Positions 23,101-35,100 of a stretch of DNA of 64,000 bases are shown here, in pieces. A program made the translations under genes and the position numbers. The notes beneath the pieces are model-generated. The model made no database searches. It saw only the letters and a list, made by a program, of their open reading frames with translations, and was not told the DNA's origin. Within the stretch, counting starts at the first letter, position 1; every line of letters begins with the position of its first letter. The stretch comes from Lonicera japonica (lineage: Eukaryota > Streptophyta > Magnoliopsida > Dipsacales > Caprifoliaceae), in the NCBI GenBank assembly GCA_021464415.1, contig CM038466.1, positions 49,971,356 through 50,035,355 on the forward strand, read 5' to 3'.

Positions 23101-26100
23101 TCACTTTTGTCTTTTGGTACCAAGATGTTTCTTCCTTAATTATCAACTCCTCCAATCTCTTCTTTAAGTCTCCTCTTTCTTTTCTTTCATTTTCCTCCAT
23201 GTTGCCTAAAGCATCAAAGTCATCCAATTCTCCAATTCTTTTTGTCACCGCATTTTTTTTCCAATCTGATATTGCTAAACATTGGTCTGAAGGTGCCCTA
23301 AATGAAGTAGGCATTCCCATCACCCCTGCCGTCATCACTGAAGCTCTCGCGGGTTATTGGGAAGCATTTTCTCACGGTCTTATCGGCCACAAAAAAACTT
23401 ATCTTCCATTCGGCAAAGATCCTAATGGCTGGAAGGGGTGCATGTTGGATTCTTCCGGGATTACTCTGGCGTTAAAGATCTTCATTTTGCGCCAGCCAAC
23501 GCGAAAATCAGAGAACCACTCCGGCATGTAGATATCACACTTCGCAACAAGGAGACTGGAAAATGTCTCATCTCGCTTGAAGGTGTGGTAATCTCGAATG
23601 GCAGAACTGGATGTCGCTTGAAGGTGCGACCTAATATAGTGCTTTCTTAATGGTGGGACAGTCAAATCGAATAATATCTATAAGGATTGTTCTTATTTCT
23701 TTTTAGATTTAGAATATCTTCATCGTGCAATCCGGTAGGCGGAAGAGCGTATCTATTTTTTAGAAAAGGGATATAACGTAGCTTTCTCAATCGATAGTGA
23801 GTGTCTCAGCAAGAATTTCGGACATGCGACCAGTCATTGTAGTAAGAATTTCATAGATCCGACTGGCACTGCCAAGTCATAGCTGGCGAGGCCAACTGCT
23901 GAAAAATTGGCAGGCCCGTCTCTCCATGAGCTGTATCAAAGAGGACTTTAGAGTAGTTTTTGACCCCAATACTCCTTTCGTGTTTTGTCAGTTTCTGATC
24001 ACGCCTTGAATAGTAAAAGGCCTGCGCGTCAATGTTACACACTTCCATCGCATCCATATCGTCGGCCACAATAAGACCCCGCACTGTCAATAGATGATCA
24101 AAGTATTCGGCTGGTAACTCGTCGATTCCGAGTGGCAATGTTACGGCGGTAGGTGCTATATCTTTCATCTTAAAAACAGGCCTGCCAGCACTCATTGCCG
24201 TTATCACGAATTTGGCTTTGCGTAGAAGATTGCGATTAACGATAGCATAAAGTCTAAATTTGACCTGTGGTCGAAGCTTCTCGACCAATTCATTACTGGA
24301 CTCCTTCCTGCGGCTGAGTACTGTCACGTGTTCGATTCTTGCGGGCGTGCGATAGTTGAGGGCAAGGATGACAGCTTGGGCGATTTTACTTGCCCCGAAC
24401 AAGAAGACCCTTAGGCGATTTTTCCCATGCAAAAGAAGGCTTACGCATGCGAGAGTAAGCCAACTAGTTCTACCATTTGAAATCGCCACACCTTCAAGGA
24501 ACATGAGAAGATCACCTGTGAAACGGTCACGAAGCAGGATGTCGATATGGTTGAGTGGTTTTCCACGTAACTTGTTAGCTGGTGCATAATGAATGCTTTT
24601 TAGGCCCATAATGAATGCTTTTTAGGCCCGAATACCTGCTGAAGAAACTAACCAGTGTCCCTTTTTTGCAACCGTTCAGATTTCGATCTAGCGGGACGTA
24701 AACTTTATCGTGGCCGACAAGTCCCTTAGCAAAATTACCCCAATAATCTTTGAGAGTCTCGACGACGAGCTCCGGCGTGATGAATATCTGCAAAGACTCT
24801 AGAGCATCTTCAGACCAGTATATCTTTTTTAGTTGATTAGCCATTCTAACAGGTAATGCGTGTTCTCAAATGCTTCTTTGAACGAGTTGTCAGCGATTTG
24901 AACACGAGCAAGGAGATATAATATCCATTTTAGGATAAGGAGTGGCAACTAAGGCCCAGTCTATTAGGCTAGCCATTTTTCATGAGAACAGGAGTATCCA
25001 AGGAAAGATTGTATGAACGTCACATTAACTAGTGCTAATGCCGGCAGGTGACATCATGTCTGCCCAAATAATTGTAACCATCATTATTCTAGTGGGCAAG
25101 CACTTGCTCATACTGCCGAATAAGCAAAATTTTTGCCAACCGTCTTCCTAAAAGGTCGCGTCATGACAAGTTGTGGGCCCGACATGGGCCATGTCTTGTA
25201 GGATAGCATATTTCAATTCGCAAAATAATCACCGTCGTTAGATGCTCCTCGTCATAGGGTAACAAAAGGTCACGATCACAACACTATTTGGGCTTTAAGA
25301 ATAAATCTCCCATTAGGAACATGTTAATTAATGATTGGGTGATAAATAATATTAGTGTGGTACATTACATTATTTTGTAAGTTGGTAATATTGTTTTTAG
25401 ATGAGCGGGCAATTGCGTAGACCCCCTAGGATTTTATTTTATCAAAATAAAACTTGAAGAAACTATTACAAAATAACCCAAATCCAACGTACTTATAATC
25501 TAAAATTATCTAGAGCTAAGATCTCTTGATAATCTAAAAAGGCTGATCAAAATGAGCAGATTTGGGAATGAGTCTTTTAGCATTTTGGATCATCTAAGAT
25601 TCTAAGTACACTTGATTCAAAAGGAAGATTTCAGTAAGATTACTTATAACCTAAAATTATCTTGAGCTAAAATCTCCTGATAATCTAAGAAGGTTGATCA
25701 AAATGAGCAGATTTGGGAACGAGTCTTTTGGCATTTTGGATCATCTAAGCACACTTGATTCAAAAGGAAAATTTCAGTCAGATCAAGCTGATGCTTTGAT
25801 TGCTTAACCGTTGGAGGTTTCATTTATTTATTTATTTATTTTTAGATCAGAAACCAAACGCTTTTATTAAAATCAAATAATCAAAGCGTTACAATGAAGA
25901 TTACATCATTGGTGAACTAGCAGTCCACCCAAGCCCGTAATGATATGCCAGAAGCTACACAAAGCTCTAAAAAATAACAAGTCACAAATATCACAAAAAA
26001 GACCAAAGTGGCGATAATGTGCGTCGATTTCAAGGACTTCAATAAGGCCGGTCCAAAAGATAGTTTTCCACTCCCGAATATCGATAAACTTGTAGATGCA

Positions 26101-29100
26101 ACCACAGGCCATGAGATGTTGAGCTTCATGGATGCATAGTCTAGCTACAACCAGGTCAGGATGGATCCTGAAGACGAAGAAAAGACCTCTTTCATCACTA
26201 ATGAGGGAACATACTGTTACAGGGCCATGCCATTCAGCCTCAGGAACCCTGGAGCTACTTACCAGAGGGTGATGAGTACATTGTTCACGGACCAAATTGG
26301 CAGGAACATGGAGGTTTACGTCGATGACATGCTGGTTAAGAGTCTCAAGGCCTCTAGTCATGTGGCTGACTTCAATGAAGCCTTCACCATACTTAGATAG
26401 AACAACATGTCCTTTAACCCTGTCAAGTGTGCCTTCGGAGTGAAAGGGGAGAAATTCTTGGGCTTTATTATCACTCAGAGGGGAATTGAAGCCAACCCCG
26501 AGAAGATACAAGCTCTAATAAACATGAGGCCGCCAACCAAGCCGAAAGAGGTCCAAAGCCTTGCTGGAAGGGTAGCAGCTCTGAACAAATTCATCTAAAA
26601 GACTACAAACAAGTGCCACCCTGTCTTCAAAGCTCTCAAGAAAGCCTTTGAATGGACAGAAGAATGTGAGCTGGCTTTTCAGCAACTCAAACAATACCTG
26701 GGAGCTCCTCCCTTGTTTAGCTCGGCAAAAAATGAGGAAATTCTGAACTTATACCTGGCGGTGTCCCGAACAGCTGTTAGCTCAGCACTGATGAGAACTG
26801 AGGAAGAAGCTCAGTTACCTGTGTACTACACAAGCAGAGCTCTGCAAGGTGTAGAGCTAAATTTCCCAAGGTTAGAGAAATTGGCCTACACCCTCCTTAT
26901 CACGTCCAGAAAGCTGAGGCCTTACTTCCAGGCCCACACCATAGATGTGCTCACAGATCAACCACTATGAAGAATTCTTGACAAACCAGATAAATCGGGG
27001 CATTTGGCTATTTGGGCTGTTGAGCTTGGGCAATTTGTGATAGATTACAGACTTAGGACTTCAGTTAAGGGTCAGGCCATGGCAGACTTCATAGTAGAGT
27101 TCACCTACAATGAAGAACTGGTTTTCAAGTTACCGGAACTACTACCCCTTTGGGGCATATTTGTCATATTGTTTAATTATGTTTTACTTTTTTCTATGTT
27201 GTGGGGGCATTAGAGCATCGACAGAGTTCATTACATCTCACATGACAACGTAGACAAAAGAAAAAGACAAGAATTAGAGCAAAAAAAAAGGTATACTTTA
27301 AACACTTAAATGAAATATCTCCGGAACGCTTGTACAACGCCCTCGCTAGAGGTACGCACATTATCTAGTCACTCAAAAAAGGCTAAAGAATTCGAAGATC
27401 ATTAGCACTAAAATTCAAAAGAGCATCAAGATCAGAAGAGGGATAATCAGAAAAATTGTATCCTAGATCTATTAAAGCTGTCCAGTCAAGACTCAACGAT
27501 TCGGCAACCTTTACAACAGAATCAACTTGAGAAGGTTGCGATGAAAAATCGTCCAAAGCAGCTTAGTAATCTGACAGAGTCGGATATGCCGGCAAATCCA
27601 CTTCGGTCAAAAGATCCCATGTTTTAAAAGATTCATGGTAGTCGGAAGGATATCAGGTGCACCCTCTTTTGCCGACATGAGGAGCCTTAAAAAACCTCCA
27701 GAGCAAGGATATGCCAACAAATCTGCTTCGATCAGAAGTACCCCAAGTCCGAGAAGATTCGCGGCAGTCGGAATAATATCAGGTGCAATATTTTCTGCTA
27801 ACGATAGAAGCCTTGAATAATCCCCAGAAGGAGCAAAGGAAAAGCTTGGGTTAGTGCTGGAAGACCTTCCTTCTAGTCGAGCCTCTAACGCCTTCACCCG
27901 CGATTGCAACTCTTCTACCTTCTGTTCAAGAGAAACAATGAGAGCAGTACAGCCTCTAGTGGGATTTTCGATTCTCGCCTCAGCTTCAAAAAGAAATGAA
28001 TTGAGAGTTTCAAGATATTGGTGTTCGGGAACATTTTGCACAAAAATTGCAACGTTTTTTATCCCGAAAACAGTGAAGATTGTGCGATAATCTTGACGAT
28101 TAATCACATTTCGAAAAATTTTAGCATATTCACAATATGGAGGACATCTCCTGTGCCTATAAACGCAAGCTGCACATGGAGAATTTGTAAAACGGAAAGT
28201 GTTCGACATTATTTTGGTTTAATTTTCCTTCTGTAAAAGAAACTGTATTATAATGTAGATAAAAGAGTTATGGTTCGAGGTATGGTTGGTCTAGTCGTGG
28301 ATACCCCTTTAAAAGCTTGAAGAAGAGAATGGGATCTCGAGGGAGATGAAGAGGGAGAAGGGACAAGAGGCCTCTAGTCCTGGACGGATTTCGATGTCAG
28401 AAGCTCTTGGAAAGCTATTTTCCAAAAAAAAAAATGAAAAATAAAGGCTGTTGGAAAGAGTCCGAGTAGAATGAAACTATTATACTAATGCCCAAAACCC
28501 CTCTACTTATGATCAAAAGTATAGCGAGCTGTACACATTAATGTTCCAAGCTTTACGACTTGCATCCAATGTCTAGCGAGATCTACACATTGATGTTTTG
28601 TGCTCAATTACTAGCATACGAGATATAACTTCCTTGAACTATGACTCGAGATCAATGTCTAGCCAGCATTGCACAATGATGTTCTGAAACTTAAAGACTA
28701 AGGATCAAAGTCTAGTCAGCTTTACACATTAATGTTCCGAGCTTCTCAAACTTACGGTCAAGGGTTAACAGAACCCTTTACATCGATTATTCGGGCTCTC
28801 CCCATGATCATCTTCCTTGACAAGTACCCGCTCTCATGCCTTAACTTTGAGCCGGACCACTTACTTAGCAAAGACATTTATCCTCCACATTCAACTTTCA
28901 GCATGAAACTAAAAGATAGGGGGCAATTGATGGGGTTAAATACTAATTTTGCCATTGGCCTGCAAAGGTAATTCAACACTTTTACCTTCACTAAAATCCC
29001 ACTTTTAGGTAAGAGTTTTAGGCATTAGTATAATAGTTTAATTCTACTCGAACCCTTTCTAAATGTCTTTATTTTTCTTTTTCTTTTTTTGGAAGACAGC

Positions 29101-32100
29101 TTCCCAAGAGCTTTTGACTTTGAAATCCGTCCAAGGCTAGAGGCCTCTTGTCTTTTCTCCTTCTTCATTTCCCTCGAGATCCCATTCTCTTATTCAAGCT
29201 TTTAAAGGGGTATCCATGGCTGGACCAACCATATCTCGAACTATAACTCTTTTATCTGCATTATAACACAATTTTTTTTACGGAAGGAAAAGTAAACCAA
29301 AATAATGTCGAACGCTTTCCGTTTTACAAATTCTCCATGTGAAGCTTGCGTTTATAGCCACAGGAGATGTTCTCCATATTGTGAATATGCTAAAAAATTT
29401 TGAAATGTGATTAATCGTCGAGATTATTGCACAATCTTCACTGTTTTCGGGATAAAGAACATTGCAAATTTTTTGCAAAATGTTCCCGAACACCAATATC
29501 TTGAGACTCTCAATTCATTTCTTTTTGAAGCTGAGGCGAGAGTCGAAAATACCACTAGAGGCTGTACTGCTCTTATTGTTTCTCTTGAACAGAAGGTAGA
29601 AGAGTTGCAATCGCGGGTGAAGGCGTTAGAGGCTCGACTAGAAGGAGGGTCTTCCAGCACTAACCCAAGCTTTTCCTTTGCTCCTTCTGGGGATTATTCA
29701 AGGCTTCTATCGTTAGCAGAAAATATTGCACCTGATATTATTCCGACTGCCGCGAATCTTCTCGGACTTGGGGTACTTCCGATCGAAGCAGATTTGTTGG
29801 CATATCCTTGCTCTGGAGGTTTTTTAAGGCTCCTCATGTCGGCAAAAGAGGGTGCACCTGATATCCTTCCGACTACCATGAATCTTTTAGAACATGGGAT
29901 CTTTTGACCGAAGTGGATTTGCCGGCATATCCGACTCTGTCAGATTACTAAGCTGCTTTGGACGATTTTTCATCGCAACGTTCTCAAGTTGATTCTGTTG
30001 CAAAGGTTGCTGAATCGTTGAGTCCTAACTGAACAACTTTAATAGATCTAGGATACAATTTTTTTGATTATCTTTCTTTTGATCTCGATGCTCTTTTGAA
30101 TTTTAGTGCTGATGATCTTTGGATTCTTCGACCTCTTTTGAGTGACTAGATAATGTGCGTACCTCTAGTGAGAGCTTTGTACAAGCGTTCCGGAGATATT
30201 CCACTTGAGTGTTTAAAGTATGCCTTTTTTTTTGCTTTAATTCTTGTCTTTTTCTTTTGTCTACGTTGTCATGTGAGATGTAATGAACTCTTTCGATGCT
30301 CTAATGCCCCCACAACATAGAAAAAATTAAAACAGAATTAAACAATATGACAAATATGCCCCAAAAGAGGTCTTAACCAAATTCTCAAGAGGTCATCGAC
30401 CTGTTTGGAGCCCATACAATTGGTTGTTAATGGGTCTCTTAGTAAAAATGGTGCTTTAGGCATTTTGATTAAGTTTAGAAAAGTCATGCCCCCTGAACTT
30501 TAAACAAAGTGTGCTCAAGAGATTTCTGACGTCACTTGGACTCCTCAATGTGTAAACTTGCTCATTGAGCTAAGTCGGTTACTACATCGACCTTTTTGGT
30601 AAAGGAATTATTCAGTTTTCTCAGCAGGCATCCATTGAGGTCCTTTTACGCTTGGTGACTGACCTATATGGTGGTAGAAATTTTTTCGAAGTCCTTGGTG
30701 TCTTAAAAGGAAAATTTGTTTTTGGCTAAGTCTTGAATATAGTCATGCCCCCTTCTGACTTAGGCAAATTTTGACAATTTTATCATTTGTTACCAGGGCT
30801 CTTCAGTTAGCAAACCGACCTCATTGTGAGAGGTTTTAACAGGGTGAAAGTGTGCTACTTTCGACCTGAGCACTTTCTAAACTGACTTTTTTGTGAGAAG
30901 GTTTTTGACATATTGCAATTTATAAGGAATGAAGTATCAAACAAAATATTTCACATACATTTCTTTGGAAGCAACTATTACAAAAATATAATCTGTTCTA
31001 CCTCAAGGATAGTATCTCTTGAGGTGTTCTATGTTCCATGGTCTCATGAGCTCTGTGAGAGAAGTGAGAATAAAAATGATATTTCTTATTGAAGAGAGAA
31101 CCACTATTTATATACAAGTGAAAACCTAGAAATAGGGTTTCTTCCCTATAATATAAATTACATATCTAGCCCTTAAGTGTTATGTGACCTAAGCATACAC
31201 ATCATATACATTACATAAATATAAATCTCAACACTCCCCCTCAAGCTGGAGCATACAAGTTATATGTTCCAAGCTTGTTACAAATGTAATTAACTCGAGG
31301 TCCACTGAGAGACTTAGTGAAGATATCAGCTAGTTGATCATTTGATTTCACGTAGCTAGTCGTGATATCTCCTGAAAGGATTTTTTCTCAAATAAAGTGA
31401 CGGTCAATCTCGATGTGCTTGGTTCTTTCGTGAAAAACATGATTAAATGCAATGTGGAGAGCTGCTTGATTATCACATATCAACGTCATTTGTTGAATCT
31501 TTGTAAACTTCAGCTCTTGGAGTAACTGTTTCATCCAAACAAGCTCACACGTTGCTTTTGCCATGGCCCGATATTCTGCCTCGGCAGTGGACAATGAAAC
31601 AACTGATTGTTTCTTGCTCTTTCATGAGACCAAATTTCCTCCAATGAAGATACAATACCCACTTGTTGAATGTCTATCATAAGGGCACCCTGCCCAATCG
31701 GCATCAGAATAGTCAACAATTTCAGTGTGGCCTCTACTTTCATACAGAAGGCCTTTGTCCGGTGCCTTCTTTATGTATTTCAAAACACAAATAGCTGCCT
31801 CCCAATGACTATCATACGGAGCACTTAAGAACTGGCTAAATACACTCATCGAGAACGCAATGTCAGGTCATGTTACAGTGAGGTAGTTGAGTTTCCCAAT
31901 AAGTCTCTGATACTTACTAGGGTTTGATAATGGCTCCCCCTGATTAGGTAAGAGTTTGACGTTTGGATCCATCGGAGTTTCTACGGGTTTGCAATTTATC
32001 ATACCCGTTTCTTCTAAGATATTTAGGGCATATTTTCGTTGCGAGATACTGATATCCTGTTGAGATTGAGCAACTTCTATTCCCAGAAAGTATTTGAGTT

Positions 32101-35100
32101 TTCCTAAGTTTTTCGTCTGAAAGTGGTGAAATAGATGTTGCTTGAGTCTCTGTATGCCCTTCTGGTCATTTCCCGTAATCACAATATCGTCCACATAAAC
32201 GACCAAGTAAATGCATTGGTTAGGAGACGAATGGGAGTAAAAGACTGAGTGATCAGCCTCACTACGAGTCATACCAAACTGATGAACAACCGAAGTAAAG
32301 CGTCCAAACCAAGCCCGCGGGGATTGTTTTAGGCCATAAAGAGAGCGACGGAGGTGACACACCAGATTAGACTCCTACTGAGCAACAAACCCAGGAGGTT
32401 GCTCCATATATACCTCTTCTTGTAATTCGCCATGAAGAAAAGCATTCTTGATGTCCAACTGATAAAGGGGCCAGTGACGAAAGGCCGCCATTGAAAGAAG
32501 TAAGCGAACAGAGGCCATTTTAGCCACTGGAGAAAATGTATCACCATAATCAAGTCCATAGATTTGGGTATACCCTTTCGCAACTAGCCGGACTTTCAGA
32601 CGATCAACTTTGCCATCGGGCCCAACTTTGACCGTATAAAGCCAATGACACCCAACTGTGGATTTACCAGGAGGAAGAGGCACGAGATCCCATGTGCCAC
32701 TAGAATGCAAGGCAGACATTTCATCAACCATAGCTTGCTGCCAACCCGGATCAGAAAGAGCATCTCCTACATTTCTTGGAGTAGAAATAGGAGACAAAGA
32801 CGATACAAAGGCAGTATATTGTGGAGATAATCAATGATAACTTACAAAATTGTAAATGAGATGAGGGTTACGTGTAGAACGAATACCTTTGCGTTCGGCA
32901 ATGAGAAAATTCAAGTCAGAAGCCGGAGTCGGAACTGGAGGCATAACGGGAGTAGGAGATGAAGCCGGTGGAATCGTTGAAGACTCGGATATAGGTTCAG
33001 CGGGAGAGTTAGTCTCGGTAATCTTAACAAATACAGGGCGAGAACGATGATGGTAGGTGAGTAGAGGTGGTGGGTTGGGTTGAGGAATGGAGTTATCATA
33101 GGATATGGAAGGCTCATTAATAGGAGGAGGAGGACATGTAGTGGGTTCTAAAGAGAAGAAAGGTGTTGTCTCAAAGAAAGTGACGTCGGCAGACACAAGG
33201 TATCGTTTAAGGTCTGGCGAAAAACAACGATAACCTTTTTGCAAGTGAGAATACCCTAAAAAGATACACTTGAGAGATTTAGGATGTAACTTATCTTTCC
33301 CAGGAGTGAGGTTATGAACGAAATAAGTGCAGCCAACGATACGAGGGTGGACGAAATAAAGAGGTTGGTTGGGAAATAACAAAGAATGAGGCACTTGGTT
33401 GTCTAAAACAGAGGACGGCATCCTATTAATTAAATAGCAAGCGGTGAGAACGACGTCTCCCCCAGAAACGTTGTGGAACATGATTGTGAATAAGGAGAGT
33501 ACGAGCAGTTTCAATCAGGTGTCTATTTTTTCGCTCAGCCACTCCATTTTATTGAGGAGTATGTGCACATGAAGATTGATGAAGTATACCCTGAGAATTC
33601 ATAAAAGATTAAAATGGGACAAAAATATTCACGTGCATTGTCACTGCAGAAAGTACGAATAGTGACTCCAAATTGGGTTTTAATTTCGGAACAAAATGTA
33701 TGAAATATGGAAAACATTTCAGAACGATTTTTTTATTAGAAATAACCAAGTACACCGTGAAAAATCATCAACAAATGTAACAAAATATTGATAACCCAAA
33801 GTTGATTGAACACGACTAGGACTCTATACATCGGAATGGACTAAAGAAAAAGCAGACTCTGCTTGTTTATTCACACGATTCGGAAAAGAACTTCGAACAT
33901 GCTTTCCTAACTGACATGACTCACACTTTAAAATCGATAGACTCGCTAGACTTGGCACCATTTTTTGAAATTTCTGGAGGTTAGGATGTCCCAAACGTTG
34001 ATGAAGAATGGTGGGGGGGTCAATAGCAACACAAGCAATAGGGGTTGGTGGTGGGGTGAGGTAATATAATCCACGGTACTCACGTCCTACTCCAATCGTC
34101 CTGTTAGTGTCCCGGTCCTGTAAAAGAACTGAATTAGCGATAAAGATAACAGAACAGGGTAATGTTTGGGTTAATTTACTAATGGAAATTAGATTAAAGG
34201 GACAATTTGGTATAAAGAGAACCGAATTTAGAGGTAAAGAAGGCAAAGGTGTAGCTTGTCCAATTCTGCTAACTTTAGTTTGTGAGCCGTCAGCTAAGGT
34301 AACCGTAGATAATGTACTAGAGTAATGAATACGGGAAAACATATCTTTGTTACTAGACATATGATCGGAAGCCCCAGAATTAAGAACCCATGGCCTAATT
34401 GAGGATGACTGAGAGATGCAGGCAGTATAAGTACCAGTTTGATTGGTTGAGGCTACGGCGGATGTTTGGTTATTCGCTTGAAATCTCTGAAACTCAGCAT
34501 ACTCAGAAGCGGAGACGGTCATAGTCCCAGAGGGATCCCCAGAGAAAAAATCATACTGTGAAACATTAGCCACTTTAGGCGGATAACTATGGAGTTTGTA
34601 ACAGCGACTTGCAGTGTGGCCCAGAGTATTACAATGAGTGCACTTGGGGCGAGGGCGATTTCGACCTTTCTGCCCGACGTTGTCATCTCGCCGATAAGTC
34701 ATTTGAGATGCCAAGATAGCAGAATCAGTAGAAGTGGTAGGCTCAATAGGAGTGTTCAGAGGCGCGGAGATACGAATTAACTGCTCGAATATCGTATCCA
34801 TGGTTGGAATCCCAGGATTTGCCAAAATTTGATTGCGAACATAATCGAGTTCTGTAGGTAGGTCGGCCAGTGCAAGAATCATGAAAATTTTTCCACGATC
34901 TGCTTCTTGTTTTTCAATATCAGTTAAAAGAGGCATCATTTCATTAAATTCCTGCTGAAGTGTCTTAATTTGGCCCAAATACTTTTGCATATCAAGATCC
35001 TACTTTTTAATCGTCTTCATTCGAGAGACAACGGTATAAAGGCGATTAATGTCATTTGAATAGAGTCTTTTAGCCTTTTGCCATACTTCGTAGCATGTAC

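Noticed and set aside
23330..23345. TGAAGCTC as the second target duplication of the LINE ending at 19803
   Set aside because: It lies within aligned cyclodeaminase-like coding sequence, beyond the LINE homology; an 8-bp match is probably chance.
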